Assembly (NCBI GenBank): GCA_902780505.1
Contig: CACZFN010000002.1
Location: 1 to 64,000 of the forward strand
DNA length: 64,000 bases
Reading direction: 5' to 3'
Origin: an uncultured Ruminococcus sp.
GTDB taxonomy: Bacteria; Bacillota; Clostridia; Oscillospirales; Ruminococcaceae
This document shows, piece by piece, positions 8,696 through 17,200 of the stretch; the first letter of the stretch is position 1, and every line of letters starts with the position of its first letter. A program made the position numbers and the translations under genes. The notes under the pieces were generated by a model that saw only the letters and a program-made list of their open reading frames with translations, had not been told where the DNA came from and did no database searches.

Positions 8696-11600
8696 TTATT
8701 CTGTTCTGAGCGCCACAACAGGATCTTTCTTTGCCGCACTTCTTGACGGGATAATGCCCGCTATAAGTGTAAGTGTCATACTGATGATAATAAGTATTAT
8801 CGCCGCAGGTATAGGCAGGATAGCACTCAGATTATTAAGCCCTGTAAGTGAGTGGATTATAATATTTATCGGTATACATAACAGATATGTCACCACAACG
8901 CCGAGAAGCCCTGATGTAAAGCCGATAATAAGTGTTTCGGCATTGAACATACTTGATACATCTCTCTTTGATGCACCGATAGCACGCAGGATACCGATCT
9001 CCTTTGTTCTTTCCTGAACGGAAATGAGTGTGATAACGCCTATCATTATCGAAGAAACCACCAGTGAAATACCCACAAATGCTATAAGCACATATGTTAT
9101 TGCATTTATGATAGTTGTAATGCTTGACATCATAAGGCCGACATAGTCGGTATATTTTATCTGATCGACTTCCTCCTTGCCCTCGTTATAGTCAGATATT
9201 ACCTCCTCAATAACGTCCTTGTTTTCAAAGGTGGAAGCATAGAGGTTTATAGTTGCAGGCTTATCAAGGTCGATATATCCGAGTGTGAGCAGGTTATCTT
9301 CATAAGTCGATTTTGAGAATTCAAGCACATTATCATACATAAACACGCCCTGTTCTTCGGTAAGTGCCTTCATCATCTCGTCAAGTGCCTGTGCCTTCTG
9401 CTCGTTTGTCATACTTTCAAGCTGCTTTTCCACTGAAGCGGAATACTCTGTCTTCACACGTTCCTCTGTCATTTTGGTGAAGGTTTCGGTCAGTTCTTCA
9501 TCATTCATTGATGAAAGGTAGCCCTCTATCTCCTCCTCCGACATACCCATCTGCTGTGAAAGTGCTGACACAAGTGCCTGCTTCATAGTTTCAGGTGTCA
9601 TATCCTTCATAGCATCCTCAACCATTGTGGCAAGGGTAGCATCATCAGGGGTGGATATAGCCTTTAAATAAGTTTCGGCCTTACCCCTTTCATCAAGGGA
9701 AGCCACATAGTTTTTGAAATAATCTGTCTTCTGCTTTGCATCAAGTTCTGTTTCAGCGGTATTGAAAGGCAGTCCTGTAAGGATATCCTTGTTTTCGTCT
9801 TTAAGCTGAGCCGCTATAGCGTCACTCTTTTTCATTTCGCCTATAACGTATCTGGTAAGGTCTGATGTATAAGCAGCACCGCTGCCGAGCATTGTAGCGG
9901 CGGCATCGGGATCAGGTCTGATGATACCCGAAACATTGAGTTCAAGAGCGTTATCATAAAGGTACTGAAGCCCCGCATCAGTTTCCCTGAGGTCTGTATA
10001 GATACCCTTTTCCTCGTCATACTTATAGCAGGAGGAATTGAGTATCACCTTGAACCTCATACCGCACACCTGTTCGTAGCTGTAGCTCTGCCCCATTGTA
10101 GACATATCGAGGTCTTCGCCCTTCATTGAAGCCTTCATAACGTTATCGACTTCCTCTTTGGTTTCAAGGCCGAGGGCATAGAGGGTGAGGTCATCAAGTT
10201 CATTATTTTCATCAAGCACCAAAACTATATCATTATAGTTTTTAGGCCAGCTGCCGTAAACCAGTTCATACTGGCGTGTAAGGATATCGTTTATACCGGT
10301 ACCGTCATCTTTGGGAAGCATTTCCTGCCACAGCCTGTTTGAGCCGCCGCCCATAGCAGACATCATCGACATAGAATCCATACCGCCCATCATCTGTGAT
10401 TCAGCATTCATCATAGCATCCATATCAATGCCCATATGCTCGGAAATGATATCACGCATAAGTTCGGAGGTATCTGAATGTATTATCCTGCCGTCAACAT
10501 TCTTGGTATACACAAGCATATTCAGCCCATAAGAATACTGCACGCCGCTTAAAGCTTTACTAAGCTTACTGTCTTCCTTATTCCTTTCTTCCTCAATAAA
10601 GGTCTTAAAGCTTTTAAGGTCATTTTCCTGTGCTTCAAGGTGGTTGAAGGCATCGATTATCTCATATATTGCAGATTTCTTATAGACCGCGTCAAGCTCG
10701 TGATCTATACTCTTTTCATCGATCCCCATAAATGTTTCCATGATCTCGGAAAGATCCATTTCCGACTCACGTATCATAAGCGGGTATGAAGAAAGCGTCT
10801 GTTCCTGCACCTCATCTATATAAGTAGTAAAGCCTTCAGATATCGACAAAACAAGTGCTATGCCTATTATACCGATACTGCCCGCAAATGATGTAAGTAT
10901 AGTCCTCCCCTTTTTGGTAAAGAGATTTTTAAGCGAAAGCGAAAAGCTTGTCGCAAAGGACATTGAGGGCTTTTTGGCTTTGCCAGATTCTTCACGCTTT
11001 TTATTATCGGCTTCTGTCTGCTCGGCGATCTCCTCCTGTGTCATAGGCATTGAATCGTCCTTTATCTCACCGTCAAGCATCCTGATTATACGGGAAGAAT
11101 ACCTCTCGGCAAGTTCCGGGTTATGTGTTACCATAACTATAAGCCTGTCAGAGGATATCTTTTTAAGTATCTCCATTACCTGCACACTTGTTTCGGTATC
11201 AAGCGCACCCGTAGGTTCATCGGCAAGTATTATATCGGGATCATTTACCAGTGCCCTTGCTATGGCAACACGCTGCATCTGGCCGCCCGACATCTCACTC
11301 GGCCTTTTACTGAGCTGATTGCCAAGCCCGACGTCTTCAAGGGCTTTCTTTGCACGTTCACGCCTTTCAGACTTGGAAACGCCCGAAAGTGTAAGAGCAA
11401 GCTCAACGTTTCTGAGTACCGTCTGGTGAGGGATAAGGTTATAGCTCTGGAACACAAAGCCTATCGAATGGTTCCTGTAGGAATCCCAATCCCTGTCCTT
11501 GAAATCCTTGGTAGACCTGCCGTTTATGACGAGATCACCCTCGGTATACTTATCAAGACCGCCGATAATATTGAGCATTGTGGTCTTACCGCAGCCGGAA

Positions 11601-11716
11601 GGCCCCAGAATAGACACAAATTCACTGTTTCGGAATTTAAGGTCTATTCCTTTAAGCGCATGGACAGTTTCGCCGCCTGCGGGATAATCTTTCTTTATTC
11701 CCTTTAATTCAAGCAT
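8696..11716 (-). CDS. ABC transporter, fused ATPase and FtsX/MacB-type permease
   Basis: 1,006 residues starting MLELKGIKKD behind AGGAGTGG; upstream in-frame codons lack a site. Residues 1-225 are an ABC ATPase: Walker A GPSGCGKTT (39-47), signature MSGGQMQRVAIARAL (about 140) and Walker B IILADEPTGALD (about 158), typical of the LolD/MacB class. After a charged linker comes the first membrane helix (about 280-300), an extracytoplasmic domain of about 540 residues, then three C-terminal helices of the FtsX fold (VGISLVVSSIMIGVITLISV and following). MacB-type pumps act by mechanotransmission and export peptides or lipoproteins or sense antimicrobials. The extracellular part holds a Met-rich loop (about 429-456, 10 Met in 27 residues), which is unusual. 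No two-component system is adjacent. Confidence 0.9.
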   Translation of the reverse strand: MLELKGIKKDYPAGGETVHALKGIDLKFRNSEFVSILGPSGCGKTTMLNIIGGLDKYTEGDLVINGRSTKDFKDRDWDSYRNHSIGFVFQSYNLIPHQTVLRNVELALTLSGVSKSERRERAKKALEDVGLGNQLSKRPSEMSGGQMQRVAIARALVNDPDIILADEPTGALDTETSVQVMEILKKISSDRLIVMVTHNPELAERYSSRIIRMLDGEIKDDSMPMTQEEIAEQTEADNKKREESGKAKKPSMSFATSFSLSLKNLFTKKGRTILTSFAGSIGIIGIALVLSISEGFTTYIDEVQEQTLSSYPLMIRESEMDLSEIMETFMGIDEKSIDHELDAVYKKSAIYEIIDAFNHLEAQENDLKSFKTFIEEERNKEDSKLSKALSGVQYSYGLNMLVYTKNVDGRIIHSDTSELMRDIISEHMGIDMDAMMNAESQMMGGMDSMSMMSAMGGGSNRLWQEMLPKDDGTGINDILTRQYELVYGSWPKNYNDIVLVLDENNELDDLTLYALGLETKEEVDNVMKASMKGEDLDMSTMGQSYSYEQVCGMRFKVILNSSCYKYDEEKGIYTDLRETDAGLQYLYDNALELNVSGIIRPDPDAAATMLGSGAAYTSDLTRYVIGEMKKSDAIAAQLKDENKDILTGLPFNTAETELDAKQKTDYFKNYVASLDERGKAETYLKAISTPDDATLATMVEDAMKDMTPETMKQALVSALSQQMGMSEEEIEGYLSSMNDEELTETFTKMTEERVKTEYSASVEKQLESMTNEQKAQALDEMMKALTEEQGVFMYDNVLEFSKSTYEDNLLTLGYIDLDKPATINLYASTFENKDVIEEVISDYNEGKEEVDQIKYTDYVGLMMSSITTIINAITYVLIAFVGISLVVSSIMIGVITLISVQERTKEIGILRAIGASKRDVSSMFNAETLIIGFTSGLLGVVVTYLLCIPINIIIHSLTGLNNLSAILPIPAAIILIIISMTLTLIAGIIPSRSAAKKDPVVALRTE

Positions 11717-11763
11717 TATTCCACTCCTATCTTTGATAATATCAACATAAAACATACAGATTA

Positions 11764-11792
11764 ATTTTATCACAGTTCATTCCAATTTGCAA
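11764..11792 (-). promoter_or_regulatory. Promoter of the ABC transporter gene
   Basis: On the minus strand, TTGCAA (11787-11792) and TAAAAT (11764-11769) have a 17-nt spacer. The leader contains a perfect inverted repeat, TTGATA-A-TATCAA (11733-11745), just upstream of the ribosome-binding site, which could bind a regulator. Confidence 0.65.
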
Positions 11793-11825
11793 GGGTTATC
11801 ACAAAACTTGCACATATTGCAATAA

Positions 11826-12002
11826 ATATTAACATTATTTACATTATATGGTGTGGGATTTGACGGGGTGAATGGGAAGCTGCGGCAAACTGATAGAAGA
11901 ACCGTATACATACTCAAAGTGGGCAAGCCGACAAACAGTGGGGTTATAGCACTTATCACGGATAAGATAAGCCTTAAGTACAGGGCGAAGATATCGGCGT
12001 AA
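11826..12002 (+). other. Possible coding remnant in an otherwise empty gap
   Basis: The gap between the ABC transporter and the next gene (11717-12047) has no convincing gene. One plus-strand frame without a usable start reads GVNGKLRQTDRRTVYILKVG and on to a TAA at 12000-12002, which looks protein-like. There is no ribosome-binding site or ATG. It could be the tail of a lost gene or chance. Confidence 0.2.
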
Positions 12003-12012
12003 GGGTAGAAAA

Positions 12013-12040
12013 ATATCCCCCTGCGGGTGCAGGGGGATAT
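12013..12040 (-). terminator. Terminator of the HEPN-like gene
   Basis: A 12-bp perfect stem, ATATCCCCCTGC / GCAGGGGGATAT, with a 4-nt loop. On the minus strand it runs into ATTTTTC. It lies 8 nt beyond the stop of the gene at 12048. Confidence 0.85.
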
Positions 12041-12047
12041 TGGTTTA

Positions 12048-12578
12048 TCATTTTTTCTTTCCTAATTGGCACTTATCTTCTGCTCGTGTCGGAAATGCAG
12101 GTATTTCTTCAGAATCATAATATATGTTTCTGAATTCGGTTGTTTGCTCATACAGTTTATCAACAAGCGGTTTGCCACGTTTAGCCAAATCAAGGAACTT
12201 CTTATCCATACCTTCATAATTATTCAAGGTTACAAGTGCATGAACATATTTGTTTCTTTCTTTACACCAAACTATAATACTACCAAGCAACTGTGTATCA
12301 AAACTTTTTGTTCCCATATAATCAAGATTGGACAAACGTTTTAGACATTCAATACGTTTTACTATCCCAACTCTTTTGCTTAGATAGCAATTACGCTTAG
12401 AACATTTTTCAGATACTTTTTCTAATGTTCTCACTATTCTGCTTTCAAAACAAGAATAGCAAAGCCAACAGGCTTCTATACTACGTTTTTTCTTGATTGC
12501 AGTATCGATTCGTTTTAAGATGTCATTATGCATTTCAACCATTTTCAGCCTATCTTCATAGGAATCATTTGCATGCAT
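12048..12578 (-). CDS. Small HEPN-like protein of unknown function
   Basis: 176 residues, no signal peptide, mostly helical by composition and with a basic C-terminus (QLGKKK). The start follows AGGAGTGTGAAAA. Residues about 106-118 read VWCKERNKYVHAL, an R-N-x3-H pattern matching the catalytic Rx4-6H motif of HEPN ribonucleases. An upstream helix (ACWLCYSCFESRIVRTLEKV) would fit the first HEPN helix. HEPN proteins are often toxins or RNA-cleaving defence factors. The gene is second in an operon behind a Thr-rich lipoprotein, 55 nt apart, controlled from the operator region at 13.4 kb. No MNT-type antitoxin is next to it. The family call rests on one motif, so treat it as tentative. Confidence 0.55.
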   Translation of the reverse strand: MHANDSYEDRLKMVEMHNDILKRIDTAIKKKRSIEACWLCYSCFESRIVRTLEKVSEKCSKRNCYLSKRVGIVKRIECLKRLSNLDYMGTKSFDTQLLGSIIVWCKERNKYVHALVTLNNYEGMDKKFLDLAKRGKPLVDKLYEQTTEFRNIYYDSEEIPAFPTRAEDKCQLGKKK

Positions 12579-12633
12579 TTTTCACACTCCTGTTATTTAT
12601 TTCGTAGCTTATTATCCAGATTAATTAAATTGA

Positions 12634-13326
12634 TTAGCTTTTATTCCTTTTCACATAATTTACATAATCGGGATAAAGTCCCATGATTGAAGAACCTGCA
12701 TCCGTCCAAGCATCATTACAGCTAATTAAGTTTTCTAACATAATATTTGTCGATCTAATTAATGGAATTACTGTATCTTTTGTACCGTCCATATACTCTA
12801 CCTCAATTTTGGTTATCCATAAATAATAACACACTTTACTATATGCAGCTACATCTGATTTACTTACTATTGTAATGTAATTGTTCTTTGTTAATGGTCC
12901 TACACCTTGCCAAACATAACGGTTATTTCCTGTTATATCATCATATGCGGGATCTTTAACAGAATTCTCCATCTCAAAATAAAAATTACAATACTTTACT
13001 TCTTTTTCACCAATATATTTAAAAAAGCCTGTATATTGTAATCCCCCTACCGAGTTTTGACCTACAAAATAAAGATCACTTGATTCCTCATCAAACAATT
13101 GATCAAACTCAACATTTTGCTGTGCTGTTGTGGTAGTTGTAGCCTTTGTAGTAGTTGTTGTCGTAGTAGTCTCTGCTTGGGTAGTAGTTGTAGTCGCCGC
13201 AGTAGTCGTAGTCGTCGCCGCAGTAGCCTCACCACCATTATTACCTGTATTAGAAGTCTCACCACACCCCGTCAGACATCCAAACGACAGGAAAAAAGCT
13301 ATAGCAAAACATAATACTTTTTTCAT
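12634..13326 (-). CDS. Lipoprotein with Thr-rich linker
   Basis: 230 residues. Strong AAGGAGTTGGGG site before the ATG at 13326. A signal peptide ends in the lipobox LTGC, with Cys at about residue 21, so the mature protein should be lipid-anchored on the outer face. A Thr/Ala-rich linker (about 35-68) lifts a C-terminal domain of about 160 residues that contains YFVGQNSVGGLQYTGFFKYI and VKYCNFYFEMEN. That domain looks like a small beta-sandwich of the kind seen in Firmicutes lipoproteins, but I do not recognise a specific family. The gene is divergent from an XRE regulator and co-directional with the HEPN-like gene. Its promoter is overlaid with palindromic operators. Confidence 0.75.
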   Translation of the reverse strand: MKKVLCFAIAFFLSFGCLTGCGETSNTGNNGGEATAATTTTTAATTTTTQAETTTTTTTTKATTTTTAQQNVEFDQLFDEESSDLYFVGQNSVGGLQYTGFFKYIGEKEVKYCNFYFEMENSVKDPAYDDITGNNRYVWQGVGPLTKNNYITIVSKSDVAAYSKVCYYLWITKIEVEYMDGTKDTVIPLIRSTNIMLENLISCNDAWTDAGSSIMGLYPDYVNYVKRNKS

Positions 13327-13361
13327 TTATCCCCAACTCCTTCAAATTTATATTGCATAAT

Positions 13362-13430
13362 AACACAGTGTTGTGTTATTTTATATTATATTAGCACAAT
13401 TTTGTATCTTTGTCAACACAAATTTGTGTT
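13362..13430. promoter_or_regulatory. Operator array AACACA-N4-TGTGTT between divergent genes
   Basis: Two perfect copies of AACACA-N4-TGTGTT lie at 13362-13377 and 13415-13430, and a degenerate copy (AGCACA-N4-TGTATC) at 13393-13408. Centre spacings of about 31 and 22 bp put them on nearly the same DNA face. The right-hand site touches the lipoprotein -35 and lies just before the regulator's -10, the middle one lies in the lipoprotein spacer, and the left one lies downstream of its start point. This is the layout expected for an autoregulating XRE repressor. Confidence 0.75.
13388..13416 (-). promoter_or_regulatory. Promoter of the lipoprotein-HEPN operon
   Basis: On the minus strand, TTGACA (13411-13416) and TAATAT (13388-13393) have a 17-nt spacer. 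It is overlapped by the operator sites. Confidence 0.75.
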
Positions 13431-13434
13431 AATT

Positions 13435-13443
13435 TGCTACAAT
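13435..13443 (+). promoter_or_regulatory. Extended -10 promoter of the XRE regulator
   Basis: TG-C-TACAAT (13435-13443) is an extended -10 element directly downstream of the right-hand operator. No good -35 is present, as is common for extended -10 promoters. Confidence 0.55.
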
Positions 13444-13481
13444 AATTTACGAAAGCAAAACTAATTAAGGGGGATTTCACT

Positions 13482-13808
13482 ATGTCAAAATACCAGCGCA
13501 TCAGAGACCTGCGTGAGGACGCAGATATGACACAAAAGCAGGTCGCAGACAAGCTGTTTTTGCAGTTGACACAATACCGCAGGTACGAGTGCGGCGACAG
13601 CGAGGTGCCGCTTAGCATCGCTATCAGCATAGCAAGACTTTACAATGTCTCCCTTGATTATATCGCAGGGCTTTCCGAGCATAAGCGGGGGCTTACAAAA
13701 TCGGCGCTTGACGATCTTGAAACACAGCTTATATATGAGTTCCGTGAGCTTGATGATGTTTGCAAAGGGAGAATGTTAGAGAGAGCAAGAATTTTAAGAG
13801 GAATATGA
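13482..13808 (+). CDS. XRE-family helix-turn-helix regulator
   Basis: 108 residues behind AAGGGGG. Residues about 5-62 are a Cro/C1-type helix-turn-helix: IRDLREDADMTQKQVADKL is helices 1-2 and QYRRYECGDSEVPLSIAISI covers the recognition helix and what follows, with LYNVSLDYIAGLS closing the domain. The C-terminal 40 residues are helical and probably dimerise. It is divergent from the lipoprotein-HEPN operon and most likely represses that operon and itself through the AACACA-N4-TGTGTT palindromes. Such regulators often accompany toxin or mobile cassettes. Confidence 0.9.
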   Translation: MSKYQRIRDLREDADMTQKQVADKLFLQLTQYRRYECGDSEVPLSIAISIARLYNVSLDYIAGLSEHKRGLTKSALDDLETQLIYEFRELDDVCKGRMLERARILRGI

Positions 13809-13810
13809 TT

Positions 13811-13837
13811 TTCGGGCGCCCGAAAGCGCTGTTTTTT
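13811..13837 (+). terminator. Terminator of the XRE regulator
   Basis: The palindrome TTCGGGC/GCCCGAA, and an alternative GGCGC/GCGCT stem, end in GTTTTTTATTTTTTT, three bases after the stop codon. Confidence 0.65.
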
Positions 13838-13855
13838 ATTTTTTTATAAAAATCA

Positions 13856-13884
13856 TTGACAAGCGCGAAAAAATATGATATAAT
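13856..13884 (+). promoter_or_regulatory. Consensus promoter of tRNA-Pro
   Basis: TTGACA (13856-13861), 17 nt, then TATAAT (13879-13884) with an upstream TG two bases before it. This is a perfect consensus, as expected for a stable RNA gene. Confidence 0.9.
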
Positions 13885-13904
13885 ATTTTGGTGATAAAAC
13901 ATTT

Positions 13905-13981
13905 CGAGGTGTGGCTCAGTTTGGTAGAGCGCTGCGTTCGGGACGCAGAGGCCGCAGGTTCAAGTCCTGTCACCTCGACCA
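13905..13981 (+). tRNA. tRNA-Pro (anticodon CGG)
   Basis: A complete cloverleaf with encoded CCA. The acceptor is CGAGGTG/CACCTCG, the D arm GCTC...GAGC, the anticodon arm CTGCG-TTCGGGA-CGCAG and the T arm GCAGG-TTCAAGT-CCTGT. Anticodon CGG reads CCG. The C1-G72 pair, A73 and G35/G36 match proline identity. A single-gene unit with its own promoter and terminator. Confidence 0.97.
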
Positions 13982-14033
13982 ATATAAACGTCCGTAAGCA
14001 TAAGCGCGGGCGCAATAAAGAAATATTTATCAG

Positions 14034-14070
14034 GACACTTTTGCTGTATCACGGCAAAAGTGTCTTTTTT
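14034..14070 (+). terminator. Terminator of tRNA-Pro; first hairpin of compound repeat copy 1
   Basis: An 11-bp stem, GACACTTTTGC / GCAAAAGTGTC, with a loop containing TGTATCAC, then TTTTTT. The same hairpin recurs at 54061-54091 with a compensating base pair, so it belongs to a repeat element as well as serving as a terminator. Confidence 0.8.
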
Positions 14071-14083
14071 ATTTGAATTTAAC

Positions 14084-14220
14084 GCCGCCAAAAGAAAAAA
14101 GAAGAAAGAATACACAAGAAATGATCAAGGTATCGCCTTTGGCGGTTTTTTATTCGTCCGCAAAGCGGATACCTTGTTTATTCTTTATTCTTTCTTCTTT
14201 ATAATTATTCAATTAGCGGC
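14084..14220. repeat. Palindromic repeat, copy 1 (second hairpin of compound element)
   Basis: Long imperfect inverted repeat: left arm from GCCGC, through AAGAAAAAAGAAGAAAGAATA, to AAGGTATC; right arm from GATACCTT, through TATTCTTTCTTCTTTAT, to GCGGC. The tip holds two small hairpins, CGCCTTTGGCG and TCCGCAAAGCGGA, so the RNA would form a forked stem. A relative lies at 54114-54254. It ends 40 bp beyond the stop of the 1,615-residue gene on the other strand. Confidence 0.8.
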
Positions 14221-14260
14221 CGCGAAGATCAGGGGTATCGTTCACGCAGAAGCATCATTC

Positions 14261-17200
14261 TCAGTGATTGATCTTGATCTTTGGCTGATTGTTCTGATGA
14301 CCATATACCTCGATCTTCGGCTGATTATTCAACTCAACGACCGGTATATCATCCTTGATCGCCCTCAGATTACTGAATATAGTGTCAAACTTCGGGTTTG
14401 CCGCCCTGCCGCTTTTCTTGTTCGGATCGGGATATTTTGTAAGGCTCTTTCCGATCTCTTCTTCTCTATAGCCTGTCTTGCCATCTCTCTGTTCGTTAAA
14501 GCGGAGAGTTTTAAGCTCTTCTTTCTCCTCAGCGGTAGCGGTCTTTTTATTGACTTTTGCTGAAAGCTCAATGTATCTCGGCTTATTATGCATTTCATAC
14601 TGCTTTGATGTATTGAAACGTTCGGCTATATTCCTGTTCGCCTTATTTGCTGCCTTGAACTCGCTGATGAACTTCTTGGCGTATACAGGCTTTACGCCCT
14701 CGGTTTCAAATGTATAGCGGTCTTTATAGACATTCTCGAACTTAACGGAGAAGTCAGGGTTTATCGTACACTTTCTCGGCGGATATGTCGTGATGCCTGT
14801 ATAATACGCAAGTTCTTCCATCTGTCTGTTGACCTTATTATACATATCCACCATGCAGCGCTGGCGCATTTTTCCGAAGTCAGTTCCGGGCTTGTTCTTT
14901 TTGGTCAGATAATTCTCGATACGGTGCCTGAGCTTTTCATTCCTTTTCATAAGGCTGAAATAGAAGTTAGGATCCTCAGATGCAGGCGGCAGCTTGTCAG
15001 GAACAGGAAGTCCCTTTTCCCTTGCAAGATTCTGTGCAAATTCAAGCCTTTCCCTGCGTTCTTTCCTGATGAACTCAGCTGCCTCCTTGTTATTTTCAGC
15101 ATATGCCTGCCTGTTTGCAAGGTACTTCTTCTCCTCATTCATAAGCAGAGGCAGCTTATCAGCCCAGTCACTTATATCCGCAGCTGTTTCCATTACCTTC
15201 ATGTATTCAATGGAGTCACCGCTGATATTCTTATGCCAGCCGTATTCCTGTGAACGATCCTTATCCATAGCGTTTGCATCTGTAAGCAGAGTTTTGGAGT
15301 GGCGAAGCATTCTTTCAAGCTCCATATTCTGGAACACTGCATCGGATCTGGAATTATCTATAAGGAATGCTTTGTCAAGGCCTGCTCCGCGTTTTTCATC
15401 CTTCACTCCGAGGAACTGTGCATTGGTCTTATCTTTAAGTGCTTCATGACACGCCTTCGGCATAGCTGCGATTGTATCAAAAATATTAACAGGCTCGACC
15501 TTATCTCTGTCCCTGAAACTTGCTTTATTTCTTGCAATAGCAAGGTCGTCCATGTGTATATTCTTGAATTCTTCATCACTTACTACACGGATATACCCTT
15601 TTTCGACCTTGAATCCGCCGGGAACTATATTGCCCTCCTCGTCCCTGATATCCTCAAACTTATGGTCCTTGGAAAGATCGACCTGCAAAAGTATACCATT
15701 AACACGGTGCATGAAAGCTTCCCTGCTCTTTTCGGGGAGTTTTTCAAGCAGTTCCTTTTCCTTTGGCATAAACTGGCCCTTTTTCCAGCGTCTTAGTTCG
15801 CTCTCCATCTTTTCGCTGATTATAAGCATATCCTCGGGGTTTGTAAGCAGGGCTCTTTCCTCCTCGCTTATATCCAGTCCTCTTGCAAACGGCACATCAT
15901 CAGTGAAAGCGCCGCCTATACCCTGCACCTCGGGCAGATACCTGCCCTTTGAATCTGTTTTCTGCGTATCTATCTGGAACCTGATACGGATATCATCGGG
16001 CTTACGCTTCTTGATACCCATTAAGTAGTCCATTACCTGAAGGTCAGCTGCATTCTTTAAGACCTGCGGCTTGTTGAATGAGTTATAGTCACGGCTTGCC
16101 GCAGATGTGAATGCACTGTATGTGCCGTTTTGTATCCTGCGCTTTAGTTCCTCTTTACGCTGTTTAAGAAAATCACTCATTTCCTTCTCGGTCTTGCCTT
16201 TAAGATACTCGTTATTTACGACATCATTTCTCAAACGGCCGCCAAGCTCGCCGACAAAGTCACTTGAGCGGAAATTCTTTGTCGTTGTATAGAAGGACGG
16301 TCTGAAGATCTGATCGTTTTTGGACTGCTTTGAGGTAACATCGTAGTTAGGCTGCATCTCGCCTATCTGGATAACAGATACCTGATCGAACTTTGCCTTT
16401 CCTCCCGCAAGGGGGATCTTCGACTCGCCCTTCATTTTTGCTGCAGGAAGCAGGCCTTCCGAGCCCATGCCGAGAGAGAGCTCATAAGCGAACTCTCGTG
16501 CGTGCCCCTCGTTATAGCCGGCAGGCACATTCTTCATCCTTGCATCCTCACAGAAGCCCGCGTTGTAGAGGTTTCTGTTAAGCTGCTCTATGAACTTTGC
16601 AAGGTCGGGATCCATATCCTCAAAATCTCTTTCAAACTGCGTAAAGAAGCCGCCCTTGCCGTCCTGTGTGTTATAGAAATCAAGGTTTCCGCTCGGGCTT
16701 ACAGGCTTCCTGCCGCCCTTGCCGTCATCACTGTAGAGTATATGCTCGTCGATAGCCTTGCGCATATACTCCTCAACATTGACAGTGACCTTTTCTCCTG
16801 TCAGGGGATCGGTAAGCTTTACCTCCTTGATATTCTGCGGCAGGTTGAGGATAGACTTGTTGAAGATCTTCATAAAGTTTTCATGGTCCATATGGGTAGC
16901 AAACTGGTAGATATTATCGTTGACACCCGTCTGCTTTTTAAGCAGGTCATATTCCTTTAGGCTGTCAAGCTTTCTCTTGCCGCCCTCCCACTTGATCTTT
17001 GCAGCGTTTTTCTCAAATTCATATGCAGCGTCGATATCCTTCTTTGCATTCATCATTGAAAGAATATGTGTAACGCGGGGGGACTTATGATCCTCAAAGA
17101 GATACTGAGGAAGCAGCGTGCCGTTTTTTATATGCTCCTTACAGCTCATAGCATACTCGTAGAAAGCGGCGTTTTCCGCACCTTGACGCTGCTGTGCAGG

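Noticed and set aside
13099-13360. Cys/Ser-rich and Val-rich plus-strand reading frames
   Set aside because: They are the antisense of the Thr-rich linker of the lipoprotein gene; low-complexity codons create open frames on the other strand.
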